Source: Nocardioides baekrokdamisoli (GTDB lineage: Bacteria; Actinomycetota; Actinomycetes; Propionibacteriales; Nocardioidaceae). Taken from it: 64,000 bases of DNA. Under the pieces are notes generated by a model. That model saw only the letters and a program-made list of their open reading frames with translations, had not been told where the DNA came from and made no database searches. The position numbers and the translations under genes are program-made. Of this stretch, positions 27,025 through 35,259 are shown piece by piece. Within the stretch, counting starts at the first letter, position 1. Each line of letters opens with the position of its first letter. The stretch is taken from contig NZ_AP019307.1 of the NCBI RefSeq assembly GCF_003945325.1, forward strand, positions 2,852,001 through 2,916,000. The letters are read 5' to 3'.

Positions 27025-28157
27025 TGGACGATGATCTCTTCGGCCTGACCAACCTCCCGTACGGCGTCTATTCGGTGGCCGGATCGACGCCGCGGGTCGG
27101 CACCCGGCTCGGTGGTCAGGTGATCGATCTCGCGACCCTGCTGGGTGACACGGTCTTCGCCGCGCCGACGCTCAACCCGTTCATGGCCCAGGGCCGCGAA
27201 CGGTGGGATGCCGTCCGAGCGGCGATGATCGCGGCGTTGACCGACGGTGTGCCGCATCGTGGGGCGTACCCGCTCGCGGATGTCGCGCTGCACCTGCCGT
27301 TCGAGGTCGCCGACTACGTCGACTTCTACGCCTCGGAACAGCACGCCTCGAACCTCGGCAGGTTGTTCCGACCGGACAACCCCGACCCGCTGATGCCGAA
27401 CTGGAAACACCTGCCGGTGAGCTACACCGGCCGCGCAGGCTCGATCGTCGTGTCGGGCACCGACATCGTCCGCCCACGCGGCCAACGCCTGCCCGTGGGT
27501 GGGACCACGCCGGAGTACGGACCGGCGCTGCGCCTCGACATCGAGGCCGAGATCGGCTTCGTCGTCGGTGTCGGCAACCCGATGGGCTCCTCGATCTCCG
27601 CTGCCGACGTGGCCGATCACATCTTCGGACTCATGCTCTTCAACGACTGGTCCGCACGCGACATCCAGGCCTGGGAGTACGCACCCCTCGGCCCTCACCT
27701 GGGCAAGTCGTTCGCCTCGACCGTCTCGCCGTGGGTGGTGCCGTTGGCCGCGCTGGACGCGGCCCGGATCCCGACGCCGGAGCAGAAGCCGGAACCGATC
27801 GCGTACCTCCACATGGACGAGCCATGGGGCCTCGACATCGATCTCGAGATCGAGTGGAACGGCGATGCGATCAGCCGGCCTCCGTACGCCTCGACCTATT
27901 GGTCTCCGGCGCAGATGCTGGCGCACCTGACCGCGAACGGCGCGCCCACGCGTACCGGCGACCTGTTCGCCTCCGGCACGGTTTCCGGACCGACGAAGGA
28001 CCAGGTCGGATCGCTGATCGAGCGCGGCGAAGGCTTCCTGGCGGACGGCGACGAGATCGTCATCCGCGCGACCGCGCCAGGAGCCGATGGCACCCGGATC
28101 GGTTTTGGCGAAGCACGCGGACGCATCGCCCCGAGTCCGATCGGAGCACGACCATGA
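27024..28157 (+). CDS. fahA: Fumarylacetoacetase
   Basis: Hydrolyses fumarylacetoacetate to fumarate and acetoacetate. The 377-aa product has the expected Ca/Mg-site pieces: DYVDFYASEQHASN, LDIEAEIGFVVG and LMLFNDWSARDIQAWEY, followed by LGKSFASTVSPWVV. N-terminal SH3-like part begins at LFGLTNLPYGVYS. The ATG at 27024 shares its A with the previous stop; the downstream gene overlaps by 4 nt. Confidence 0.95.
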   Translation: MDDDLFGLTNLPYGVYSVAGSTPRVGTRLGGQVIDLATLLGDTVFAAPTLNPFMAQGRERWDAVRAAMIAALTDGVPHRGAYPLADVALHLPFEVADYVDFYASEQHASNLGRLFRPDNPDPLMPNWKHLPVSYTGRAGSIVVSGTDIVRPRGQRLPVGGTTPEYGPALRLDIEAEIGFVVGVGNPMGSSISAADVADHIFGLMLFNDWSARDIQAWEYAPLGPHLGKSFASTVSPWVVPLAALDAARIPTPEQKPEPIAYLHMDEPWGLDIDLEIEWNGDAISRPPYASTYWSPAQMLAHLTANGAPTRTGDLFASGTVSGPTKDQVGSLIERGEGFLADGDEIVIRATAPGADGTRIGFGEARGRIAPSPIGARP

Positions 28158-29443
28158 CCACCACCACAGAACGGACCCCGATGAAGACACTGCTCCACCG
28201 GTTCGAGGACACCGCTCCGGAGATCGTGTTCGAGTGGCACGACACCGAGACCGAGGCCAGGGGCTGGGCGGTGATCAACTCCTTGCGCGGCGGAGCGGCC
28301 GGCGGTGGCACCCGGATGCGCAGCGGTCTGGATCGCCGTGAGGTCGAGTCGCTCGCGAAGACGATGGAGGTCAAGTTCACCGTCTCCGGTCCGGCGATCG
28401 GTGGCGCCAAGTCCGGCATCGACTTCGACCCGGCAGACCCACGCCGCGACGAGGTCCTGGCGCGCTGGTTCAAGGCGGTGACGCCGCTGCTGAAGGCGTA
28501 CTACGGCACCGGCGGCGACCTCAATGTGGACGAGTTGCACGACGTCATCCCGCTGACCGAGCGCTATGGCCTCTGGCACCCGCAGCAGGGCATCGTCAAC
28601 GGACACTTCGCACCCGACGAGCGCGAGTTGATCCGGCGCGTCGGCATGTTGCGCCTCGGTGTCTCAAAGGTCGTGGAGGACCCGCGCTACACCCCGTCGG
28701 TGCAGCGGAAGTACACGATCGCCGATCTCGTCACAGGCTGGGGCGTCGCGGAGTCGGTCATCGGCTTCTACGACGTGTACGGCTCCGGCGAGAACGTCGC
28801 AGGCAAGCGTGTGATCGTCCAGGGCTGGGGCAACGTCGGGGCGGCCGCCGCGTACTACCTCGCCCATGCCGGGGCTCGCGTCGTCGGGATCATCGACCGC
28901 GACGGCGGGCTGATCAACGCCGAGGGGTTCAGCGTCGAGGAGATCGACGCGTTGTTCCTCGGGAAGGCAGGCAACGGCCTGGCTGCTGAGGGACTGCTCA
29001 GTTTCGAGGAGGTCAGCGAGCACATCTGGGATCTGGAGGCCGAGATCTTCCTGCCGTGCGCCGCTTCGCGACTCGTCACCACCGACCAGGTGAAGCGGCT
29101 CAGCGTCGCCGGCCTCGAGGTGATCTCCGCCGGCGCGAACGTACCCTTCGCCGACCTCGAGATCTTCTACGGGCCGACGTACGAACTCGCGGACCAGACG
29201 GTCGCCGTGATCCCGGACTTCATCGCCAACTGTGGGATGGCCCGCGCCTTCACGCTCCTGATGGAGGGCTCGGGGGTGGTCACGGACGAAGCGATTCTCG
29301 GGGATGTGTCCCGCACGATCCGCGCCGCACTGGAGCGCTGCCATGACCGGTCGTCCGCGCGTACGGGCATCGCCGCCACCGCGCTGGAGTTGGCGCTGGA
29401 TCAGTTGGTGGCGACGCCGGATCACGTCACGGAGAGGAGCTGA
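28154..29443 (+). CDS. Glu/Leu/Phe/Val-type amino-acid dehydrogenase
   Basis: A 429-aa NAD(P)-dependent oxidative deaminase of the Glu/Leu/Phe/Val dehydrogenase superfamily: catalytic-Lys region PAIGGAKSGIDF, and Rossmann motif VQGWGNVGAAAA. Within this operon the likely job is deamination of phenylalanine or a related amino acid to the 2-oxo acid, feeding hppD or balancing transamination; glutamate is the other possibility. Overlaps fahA by 4 nt and ends 1 nt before the phhA ATG, so strongly coupled. Confidence 0.85.
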   Translation: MTTTTERTPMKTLLHRFEDTAPEIVFEWHDTETEARGWAVINSLRGGAAGGGTRMRSGLDRREVESLAKTMEVKFTVSGPAIGGAKSGIDFDPADPRRDEVLARWFKAVTPLLKAYYGTGGDLNVDELHDVIPLTERYGLWHPQQGIVNGHFAPDERELIRRVGMLRLGVSKVVEDPRYTPSVQRKYTIADLVTGWGVAESVIGFYDVYGSGENVAGKRVIVQGWGNVGAAAAYYLAHAGARVVGIIDRDGGLINAEGFSVEEIDALFLGKAGNGLAAEGLLSFEEVSEHIWDLEAEIFLPCAASRLVTTDQVKRLSVAGLEVISAGANVPFADLEIFYGPTYELADQTVAVIPDFIANCGMARAFTLLMEGSGVVTDEAILGDVSRTIRAALERCHDRSSARTGIAATALELALDQLVATPDHVTERS

Positions 29444-29444
29444 C

Positions 29445-30329
29445 ATGTTTGACGAGGGCCAGTGCTTCGCGCCGATCGTCGAGGACGCGCACGGCAACGT
29501 GAGTGTCCAGTTGGGCAGCGAGCATCCCGGGTTCGCCGACGCCGAGTACCGGAGTCGCCGCGACCGGCTCGCCAGTCTGGCGAGCAGTTGGGAGCCGGGT
29601 GGCCCCTGCCCGATCGCGGACTACACGGCCGAGGAGGACGAGGTCTGGCGAGTGGTCTGCGAAGCACTCGAGACCAGGCACCGTGCGTACGCGAGCGGGG
29701 TGTTCCTCGAGGGGAAGGAGATGCTCCACCTCCCGGTCGATCGCGTGCCGCAGCTCGACGAGGTCAGCGACCTCCTCGCCCCGCTGACCGGCTTCCGGTA
29801 TCAACCCGCCGCCGGTCTGGTGCCACTGCGCGAGTTCTATGGCGCGCTGGCCGACAAGCACTTCTGGGGTACGCAGTACATCCGCCACCACAGTGTGCCG
29901 CTCTACACGCCCGAGCCCGACGTGCTGCACGAGGTCGTCGGGCATGGCAACACGCTCGCCCATCCGCGATACGCGGCGCTCTACGAATCCGCCGGCCGGG
30001 CGGCGCGCCGGGTGGAGTCGGAGGAGGCGCTCGAGTTCGTCAGCAAGGTCTTCTGGTTCACCCTCGAGTTCGGCGTGCACCACGAAGGTGGTGAACTCCG
30101 TGCCTACGGAGCCGGCATCCTCTCAAGTCCGGGCGAGATCGAGGAGTTCCGCGGGATGGAGATCCGGCCGTTGGATCTGATCGACATGGGGACCCACGAT
30201 TACGACATCACCAAGTACCAGGACGTCCTGTATGCCGGAGACTCGTTCGCGCACGTCGAGGACGTCGTCGGTGCATTCTGGGACTCGTGCGACGACGACT
30301 CGATCGGGAAGTTGAAGGAAACGGCATGA
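29445..30329 (+). CDS. phhA: Phenylalanine 4-monooxygenase
   Basis: Hydroxylates phenylalanine to tyrosine with tetrahydropterin, Fe(II) and O2. The 294-aa catalytic domain has the iron motif PDVLHEVVGH (two His), the pterin/substrate region GFRYQPAAGLVPLREFYGALA and FWFTLEFGVHHEGGELRAYGAGILSS with the third ligand Glu. No regulatory ACT domain, as in other bacterial forms. Followed with 4-nt overlap by phhB, which recycles its cofactor. Confidence 0.95.
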   Translation: MFDEGQCFAPIVEDAHGNVSVQLGSEHPGFADAEYRSRRDRLASLASSWEPGGPCPIADYTAEEDEVWRVVCEALETRHRAYASGVFLEGKEMLHLPVDRVPQLDEVSDLLAPLTGFRYQPAAGLVPLREFYGALADKHFWGTQYIRHHSVPLYTPEPDVLHEVVGHGNTLAHPRYAALYESAGRAARRVESEEALEFVSKVFWFTLEFGVHHEGGELRAYGAGILSSPGEIEEFRGMEIRPLDLIDMGTHDYDITKYQDVLYAGDSFAHVEDVVGAFWDSCDDDSIGKLKETA

Positions 30330-30646
30330 CCAAACCACTCACTCCGCAGGAGATCGAGGTCGCCGTCGCGACGCTGACCGGATGGTCGAAAGTCGACGGG
30401 ATGCTGACGCGTACGCGCACCCTCGACACCTTCCCCGCGGCTCTCGACTGGGTGCAGATGGTCGGCGGGATCGCCGAGGAACTCAACCATCATCCGGACA
30501 TCGACATCCGCTGGTGCACCGTGACGTTGCGGATCTGCACGCACGATGCGGGCAATCAGATCACGGCGAAGGATGTGGAGTTCGCGGCCCTGGTGGATCG
30601 GATCGGCGTCGACGCTGAGGCGAGGTCAGACGGCCGCGCAGAATAG
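30326..30646 (+). CDS. phhB: Pterin-4a-carbinolamine dehydratase
   Basis: Dehydrates 4a-hydroxytetrahydropterin, the oxidised cofactor product of PhhA, to quinonoid dihydropterin for reuse. The 106-aa product has the full signature: EELNHHPDIDIRWCTVTLR followed by THDAGNQITAKDVEFA. Last gene of the operon; a strong hairpin follows 48 nt downstream. Confidence 0.94.
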   Translation: MTKPLTPQEIEVAVATLTGWSKVDGMLTRTRTLDTFPAALDWVQMVGGIAEELNHHPDIDIRWCTVTLRICTHDAGNQITAKDVEFAALVDRIGVDAEARSDGRAE

Positions 30647-30693
30647 TGCGGATGCTTCCTATTCTGCCGATGTCAGGGCGATGGGCGACACAC

Positions 30694-30721
30694 GAAAGTG
30701 GCACGCATATGTGCCACTTTC
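30694..30721 (+). terminator. 11-bp stem hairpin after phhB
   Basis: GAAAGTGGCAC-gcatat-GTGCCACTTTC forms a perfect 11-bp stem with a 6-nt loop. It ends the phenylalanine/tyrosine operon, though there is no U-run after it. A further GTGCCACTT at 30752-30760 suggests a decayed second copy. Confidence 0.6.
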
Positions 30722-30774
30722 TGAGTAAACGGGCCGCGACCGTGCCACTTGCTGGCGTTCGTGCGATCAATGAT

Positions 30775-30786
30775 CGGATCTGCCGC
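30775..30786 (+). repeat. Array repeat DR1
   Basis: CGGATCTGCCGC, one mismatch to the core CTGATCTGCCGC. Left edge of the array, 54 nt after the operon terminator. Confidence 0.6.
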
Positions 30787-30788
30787 TC

Positions 30789-31010
30789 TCAGATCCAGTG
30801 GACAAGGATCGTCGCGGCAAGAGCGAGCGGAAGGGCCAGACCAAGCCACCGCGCCACGCGGATTCGTCGGTAGCGACGTGAGCCAGGTTCCGGCTTGCGT
30901 CCGGTGAACATCTCGACCGTCGACTCGCCCCAGGGGACAGTTAGAAACCACGAAGCCAGACCGAACACGACGGCTACTCCCAGCCCGAGCAAGGCGTGGC
31001 GGGTGTTCAC
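30789..31010 (-). CDS. Small membrane protein (array segment DR1-DR2)
   Basis: A 73-aa protein with two hydrophobic segments, HALLGLGVAVVFGLASWFLT near the N terminus and WLGLALPLALAATILVHWI at the C terminus, joined by a basic loop (GRKPEPGSRRYRRIR). Both helices plausibly span the membrane. GTG start without a clear ribosome site. Its stop codon lies 2 nt from DR1. No family recognised. Confidence 0.55.
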   Translation of the reverse strand: MNTRHALLGLGVAVVFGLASWFLTVPWGESTVEMFTGRKPEPGSRRYRRIRVARWLGLALPLALAATILVHWI

Positions 31011-31042
31011 GTCGCAAGGATGTCAGACGTCGTTGGCCGTTC

Positions 31043-31054
31043 CGGTTCTGCCGC
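31043..31054 (+). repeat. Array repeat DR2
   Basis: CGGTTCTGCCGC, two mismatches to the core; lies between the small membrane protein and the signal peptidase gene. The 120 bp between DR2 and the next gene end hold no ORF. Confidence 0.45.
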
Positions 31055-31173
31055 GAGTCGACCGCATCCCTCAGAGGGTGGCCCAAGAGCCAACTGACGG
31101 GACTCCTGCCGCGTCACACAAGCGCCCCAGATCGGTGACACCGACCTCCTCGCCGCGAAACACAAAGAGTGGC

Positions 31174-31794
31174 TCAGCGCACGACGACCCCGACGACGTC
31201 GGCGATCGGTACGAACACTAGGTCAGAGCATTGCGCCTGTACCGCCCGACTGGGCGCGCACATGTGGAACGCCGAGTCGGCACTGGTCGAGCGGTTGTCT
31301 CCCATCACGAAGAGTTCCCCGGCGGGCACGGTCACTTTCCAGCCCTCTGAACACGCCTTCGGGCTATCCCCGTAAGCCTCTGGACCATCACAGAACGTGG
31401 GGAGCACAGCCGCGTCCGGAACGCCTGCGCGCGGGGCAAGGAAGGGCTCGGGCATCGCGGTTCCGTTGATGATCAGTTCACCAGTGGACTTGTCGCAGCA
31501 CACGATCGTCTCGCCAGGCATCCCGATGACACGCTTCATGAGTTGGCCGGAGTCCGAGCTGTAACTCCAGCCGCTGGGAGTATTGAATACCACGATGTCC
31601 AGGCGCTTCGGCGAGTACGAAAAATGGTCGCCGTTGACACGCTCGACCCAGAAGTGTTCACCGGGCTTGATCGTCGGATACATCGATACCCCCGGCAGGT
31701 GCATCCGGTGGAAGGTCCACAAGATGCCACCGAGGCCAAGCACCACCACCGCACCGACGGCACCAATCCCGAGCAACCACCTCTTCCGAGTCAT
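31174..31794 (-). CDS. Signal peptidase I (array segment DR2-DR3)
   Basis: A 206-aa type I signal peptidase with one N-terminal membrane helix (WLLGIGAVGAVVVLGLGGILW) and an outside catalytic domain: nucleophile Ser in GVSMYPTI, general-base Lys in MKRVIGMPGE and box E VPAGELFVMGDNRSTSADSAF. This is the bacterial Ser-Lys type, unlike the two SipW-type enzymes near 60-62 kb. Two Cys-pairs (CCDKST, CDGPEAY...KACSEG) are unusual. A housekeeping-type enzyme as cargo of the array is notable; its substrate may be other secreted array products. Confidence 0.88.
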   Translation of the reverse strand: MTRKRWLLGIGAVGAVVVLGLGGILWTFHRMHLPGVSMYPTIKPGEHFWVERVNGDHFSYSPKRLDIVVFNTPSGWSYSSDSGQLMKRVIGMPGETIVCCDKSTGELIINGTAMPEPFLAPRAGVPDAAVLPTFCDGPEAYGDSPKACSEGWKVTVPAGELFVMGDNRSTSADSAFHMCAPSRAVQAQCSDLVFVPIADVVGVVVR

Positions 31795-31916
31795 GGCGCG
31801 GACGGTACTCCGATATCCGAGGTCGAACGGCGAGAAGCAGTGAATGCGCGCCCACCTGCAACGTCCACAGACCAAGCCGCACTTCGCGAAGTGCACTGTT
31901 CTGGCTCCCTTCTGTG

Positions 31917-33098
31917 TCAAGAGGCGGCTGGATGGTGCCTCTGTTCGACGGCGCCAGCGGGGCGTAGCGTGGTGGGCACGGGTCCGGGAAGTGGCTGATC
32001 CGAAGTGTCGATGTGCGGGGGCAGGTCGACCGCGCTGGATATGTCAGACGCCCCGCAGTGCCCTCCCGGACCCGCTTCACGTGCGTCGGCCACGAGTTGG
32101 CGATAGATCACATCCGAGATGCGTCGCTTCAAACACCGCAGTGCTTCCATCGGGGTCTTCCCGGCCGCGAGTTTGCGTCGGTAGTAGGCCCGGCCTTCGG
32201 TGTCACGCCGGATCTGGACGATCGCGGCGATGTGGATGACGTGGTTCATCCGCCGGTTCCCGGCCCGCGATAACCGGTGTCGGATCTGCTCACCAGATGA
32301 GGCATCCAACGGTGCGGTGCCGGTCCAGGAGGCGAACCTGTTCCGGTCAGCGAACCGGACAACATCGCCGACATCGGCCAAGATCCTGGCTGCGCCCGCT
32401 GGGCCGATGCCGTGAATGTCCATCAGGTGCGATCCGCGTTCGAGGACTGCAACTTTCAGCTCGGTGTTGATCTTCTTCAACTTCCGGTCCAGGACGACAA
32501 GGTCGGCGATCTCCTCAGCGGTGATCCGGCGACGCATCCTCCCAGCCAGATCCCGGGGCTTCACTGTCGCGAGCAGGGCCTTGGCTTGATCGGCTGACAG
32601 GTCACGTTTGCGCTGGCCAGGCAGCAATTCACTGAGCAGGCGTTGGATCCGGTTCACGGTCTGAACCCGCAGATGCGAAAGCTCATCACGACGATCGGCG
32701 AGCATCCGGATCACCTCCAGTCCCTCATCGACCGCCAGCACACGTAGACCTTTGGTGTGGACTGCGACCGCGGCGATCGAATGCGCATCGGTCGCGTCGG
32801 TCTTCCGGTTGTGGCCGGTATCGAACAACCTCACCCGGGCGGCGAGCTTGGCCGGAACATCGACCACGGACTCGCCAGCGGCGAGCAACCGTTGGGCCAG
32901 CGGTCGGCCGGCACCGTTGGCACCCTCAACCGCCCACACCCGATCAGGCCACTGCGCCACGTACTTCCGCATCAGCCGGTACCCGTCGGTGTCGGTGGCA
33001 TATCGGCCGCCGCCAAGTCGGTGACCGTGGTGGTCGACGACCTCGATCGTGGCCGAGAGTTTGTGGGGATCGACCCCAATGTTCACTGCATCCATCAC
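31917..33098 (-). CDS. IS110-family transposase, copy 1
   Basis: A 393-aa DEDD recombinase. N-terminal RuvC-like domain: NIGVDPHKLSATIEVVD with the first Asp, WAVEGANGAGRPLA with Glu, and GHNRKTDATDAHSIAAVA with the two further Asp. C-terminal Tnp20 part: LMDIHGIGPAGAARILADVG with helix-hairpin-helix and FASWTGTAPLDASSGEQIRHRLS, which carries the Ser region. Product identical to that of copy 2. Its end lies within 15 bp of the IS border. Confidence 0.95.
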   Translation of the reverse strand: MMDAVNIGVDPHKLSATIEVVDHHGHRLGGGRYATDTDGYRLMRKYVAQWPDRVWAVEGANGAGRPLAQRLLAAGESVVDVPAKLAARVRLFDTGHNRKTDATDAHSIAAVAVHTKGLRVLAVDEGLEVIRMLADRRDELSHLRVQTVNRIQRLLSELLPGQRKRDLSADQAKALLATVKPRDLAGRMRRRITAEEIADLVVLDRKLKKINTELKVAVLERGSHLMDIHGIGPAGAARILADVGDVVRFADRNRFASWTGTAPLDASSGEQIRHRLSRAGNRRMNHVIHIAAIVQIRRDTEGRAYYRRKLAAGKTPMEALRCLKRRISDVIYRQLVADAREAGPGGHCGASDISSAVDLPPHIDTSDQPLPGPVPTTLRPAGAVEQRHHPAAS

Positions 33099-33320
33099 GT
33101 TTCCTCGCTTCGATTCGATTGAACTGAAACGGCGAGGTGGGCAGTGCTACTACGAGCTGGGCAGTCCCTTCTTGAGCCACGCCTCGTCAACGGTGACCCG
33201 GCGGGCAGCAGACCAGAAGAGAGCCACACCCTCTGGTGGGCAGCCGCAAAGAGAGCCGTCCCGCCGGGCACCTAGACCGAGTCTGGCCAGACACCGATCC
33301 TGACCGGAAGTCTCTTAGTA
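33099..33320 (-). ncRNA. Candidate IS110 bridge RNA region, copy 1
   Basis: The 222 bp upstream of the transposase contain a nested structure: outer stem CCCGGCGGG (33197-33205) with CCCGCCGGG (33260-33268) and inner stem ACCAGA (33212-33217) with TCTGGT (33232-33237). In IS110 elements the non-coding end encodes a bridge RNA whose internal loop pairs with the target. On the minus strand this loop contains GCGGC, complementary to the GCCGC half of the array repeat, and GGTCTGCTGC, which resembles GATCTGCCGC. Structure is visible; function is inferred. Confidence 0.5.
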
Positions 33321-33376
33321 GCCGCTAATCGGTCGGACTCAGGCGGGCCCCGCCGACGCGACTGCCCGTACCGCGG

Positions 33377-33943
33377 TTAGTCGCCAAAGGTCTGGCCCGG
33401 AGCCGCCACCGCGCGGCGTCTCGGAATCACCCCGAGCAAGAGGGCACACGCCACAAGGCTGACCACTGCAACCGATGCCGACCACGCGGAGCCACCGATC
33501 GCATGCCAATCCACGTCCCACGGGGCGGGCGGCTCGTAGTCCGAGCCGAACAGCCCATTACCCGCGAACGCGAGAACCGGGGCGCCGATGCCCACCACGC
33601 CAAATGCGACTGCACGCCAAACCTTGTGAAAGCGCATCGACACATACACGATGCCGATGATCACGCCGACGAATGCAACGTTCGCCGTCAGGGTCCACAG
33701 CGACATGACGATGATGCTCATCTTGATCCCGTCCGGGAGCGCGTCGTAGTTGATCGACCCGTCGCTATTGATCGGATCACGCGGCGCTGTCGTTGTCGTT
33801 GGGATCGAGGTCAGGTCAGCGCGGTTGGAGAACGCGTGGACGATCCCGTCGACTCCGACATAGAGCGTCATCGTCACCCACATGCCGATCCCGATGAGGC
33901 TGAGAACCCACAGGGCCTTGGGTGCCTGAAAGGTCTGTGCCAT
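33377..33943 (-). CDS. Membrane protein (array segment DR3-DR4)
   Basis: A 188-aa protein with about four hydrophobic helices: ALWVLSLIGIGMWVTMTLYVG, SLWTLTANVAFVGVIIGIVYV, VAFGVVGIGAPVLAFAGNGLF and ASVAVVSLVACALLLGVI. A loop of ~45 residues rich in Thr/Pro/Asp after the first helix should face outside. No family recognised. Confidence 0.7.
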   Translation of the reverse strand: MAQTFQAPKALWVLSLIGIGMWVTMTLYVGVDGIVHAFSNRADLTSIPTTTTAPRDPINSDGSINYDALPDGIKMSIIVMSLWTLTANVAFVGVIIGIVYVSMRFHKVWRAVAFGVVGIGAPVLAFAGNGLFGSDYEPPAPWDVDWHAIGGSAWSASVAVVSLVACALLLGVIPRRRAVAAPGQTFGD

Positions 33944-34033
33944 GGCCGCAATCTACGACCAACAACCCGGGAATTCTGCGGCAGCACCGCCGGCCGCGAG
34001 GAGCCACCTGCTCTCCAGCCGCGGGTGAACGCC

Positions 34034-34045
34034 CTGATCTGCCGC
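34034..34045 (+). repeat. Array repeat DR4
   Basis: Exact core CTGATCTGCCGC with upstream AACGCC, matching the full consensus. Confidence 0.75.
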
Positions 34046-34092
34046 AGTGCGCCGGTCCGTTCCCGCCAGTCTGGGATCATGGATTCGTGGCG

Positions 34093-34848
34093 ATGACGAC
34101 GGGCCGGTACGCCGCGAGACCTCTAGGCCCCGGCGGTGGCGGATATGTGATTGCCGTTGCCGTCAGCCTCGTTGTGTTCAGCACGCTGGTGACTGCGTCA
34201 TTGGCCAACAGCGACGGCCTCGCGTGGGGTGGAACGTTCCTTTTCGTCCTGATTGTCGGGGTTATCCCGGCTACAGCAATTGGCTTCCTTGGGGTTGGTG
34301 TTCTCGAACTGGTGACCGGTCGCTTTCGTCATCAGTGGCCGGCCGTAGTACTGGCCTGCGTCGTGGGGGCCGCGGAGGGAGCCGCGCTCCTTCCCCATAG
34401 CCTCGTCTTCGCCACGTACCTCGGGGTGTCCGCGGGAGTTGGTCGCCTCTCCGTCGTTCCCCTGGTCGCGCGGCGACGGATAGCGCTGCGAGACCGAAGG
34501 ACAGACGTTTTCCACCACCGGCGTGGGCTTGGGCCAACCCGCAGGAGTCAGTTCACGGATGCCACGTCAGTGTTTCGTCTTCGCGTCGATGGCGTCTTCG
34601 AAGCCCGAAGGCGCGGGACCGTCGTCGTTGGCGAGATAGTCACAGGCGAGATCAGTGTCGGGGACTTCGTAGCAGTGGAGAACCGGGACATCGCGCCGAC
34701 GAAGGTCGTTGGTATCGATCCAGCACCGCGCATACCTGACGCCGCCGGACAGTCGTTTCAACGCGTGGGTCTCTTGGTTCCGGGCTGGAGCAAGACCGAC
34801 GTCACCCTCGGCGACATCCTCGTACACGCGACCAATCAACCGCACTGA
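34093..34848 (+). CDS. Membrane protein with EF-Tu domain 2-like tail (segment DR4-DR5)
   Basis: A 251-aa protein (GTG at 34087 is an alternative start). Residues ~15-125 form three or four membrane helices (YVIAVAVSLVVFSTLVTASL, FLFVLIVGVIPATAIGFLGV, WPAVVLACVVGAAEGAALL). The last ~85 residues (SVFRLRVDGVFEARRRGTVV, then GEISVGDFVAVEN) resemble beta-barrel domain 2 of EF-Tu-like GTPases, without a GTPase domain. The linker RRRIALRDRRTDVFHHRRG is odd and might hide a frameshift. The TGA stop is provided by DR5. Confidence 0.6.
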   Translation: MTTGRYAARPLGPGGGGYVIAVAVSLVVFSTLVTASLANSDGLAWGGTFLFVLIVGVIPATAIGFLGVGVLELVTGRFRHQWPAVVLACVVGAAEGAALLPHSLVFATYLGVSAGVGRLSVVPLVARRRIALRDRRTDVFHHRRGLGPTRRSQFTDATSVFRLRVDGVFEARRRGTVVVGEIVTGEISVGDFVAVENRDIAPTKVVGIDPAPRIPDAAGQSFQRVGLLVPGWSKTDVTLGDILVHATNQPH

Positions 34849-34856
34849 TTTGCTGC
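34845..34856 (+). repeat. Array repeat DR5
   Basis: CTGATTTGCTGC, two mismatches, upstream AACCGCA. Its TGA (34846-34848) is the stop codon of the preceding gene. Confidence 0.65.
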
Positions 34857-34890
34857 GACGCGAAAGAGCGTTTGCGAATACGCTCGACCA

Positions 34891-35211
34891 ATGGCGCACT
34901 CCCAGATTCTTGATATTGCCAGCGAGCACTCGCTGACGTTCTACTGCGGTGACCTGCCGGCAGACCCCGCGGTCGTCGCCGCTCAGCACGAGCCGAACGG
35001 ATACTTCTGGGAAGGCGTCGCAACCTTTGTTGCCCCCGAGATCGCGGACCGCCTCGACCTCGACTCCGAAGCCGGCATGTTCAGTGCATCAGGTTCGAAG
35101 ACGGACTGCCAGGCGCTCCAAGCCGTTCTGGAGCCACTGATCGGTTCCTCCGAGGCAATCAGCGGCGTCATCACACGAGCCAACGAGGCCGGATTCGAGT
35201 TCGACGACTAA
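34891..35211 (+). CDS. Imm51-like immunity protein (segment DR5-DR6)
   Basis: A 106-aa acidic soluble protein: LTFYCGDLPADPAVVAA, HEPNGYFWEGVATFVAPEI, DLDSEAGMFSASGSK and a C terminus FEFDD. The NGYFWEG centre and overall order resemble the polymorphic-toxin immunity family Imm51. No toxin gene adjoins it, so it would be an orphan immunity gene carried as cargo. Family assignment is by eye and moderate. Confidence 0.6.
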   Translation: MAHSQILDIASEHSLTFYCGDLPADPAVVAAQHEPNGYFWEGVATFVAPEIADRLDLDSEAGMFSASGSKTDCQALQAVLEPLIGSSEAISGVITRANEAGFEFDD

Positions 35212-35215
35212 CGCA

Positions 35216-35227
35216 CTGATCTGCCGC
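35216..35227 (+). repeat. Array repeat DR6
   Basis: Exact core CTGATCTGCCGC with upstream AACGCA, starting 4 nt after the stop of the Imm51-like gene. Confidence 0.75.
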
Positions 35228-35259
35228 GCTGAGCGACCCGCACATGGCAAAGTTCAGGC

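Larger units (their letters stand above)
31903..33320 (-). mobile_element. IS110-family element, copy 1
   Basis: 1418 bp between the two halves of DR3. Identity with copy 2 extends over 1426 bp (31900-33325 versus 39775-41200) because both targets share TCT and GCCGC; the exact edges are uncertain by a base since the IS begins with G. No terminal inverted repeats, as usual for IS110. The transposase is on the minus strand, and about 220 bp of non-coding sequence precede it. Confidence 0.9.
31896..33325 (+). repeat. Array repeat DR3, split by IS110 copy 1
   Basis: CTGTTCT at 31896-31902 and GCCGC at 33321-33325 rejoin to CTGTTCTGCCGC (one mismatch to the core) when the IS is removed. Left context GTGCA also fits the consensus. 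Confidence 0.7.

Noticed and set aside
31174-31920. Signal peptidase start at 31920
   Set aside because: The extra N terminus would extend into the IS110 element; ATG 31794 gives the normal membrane-helix layout.
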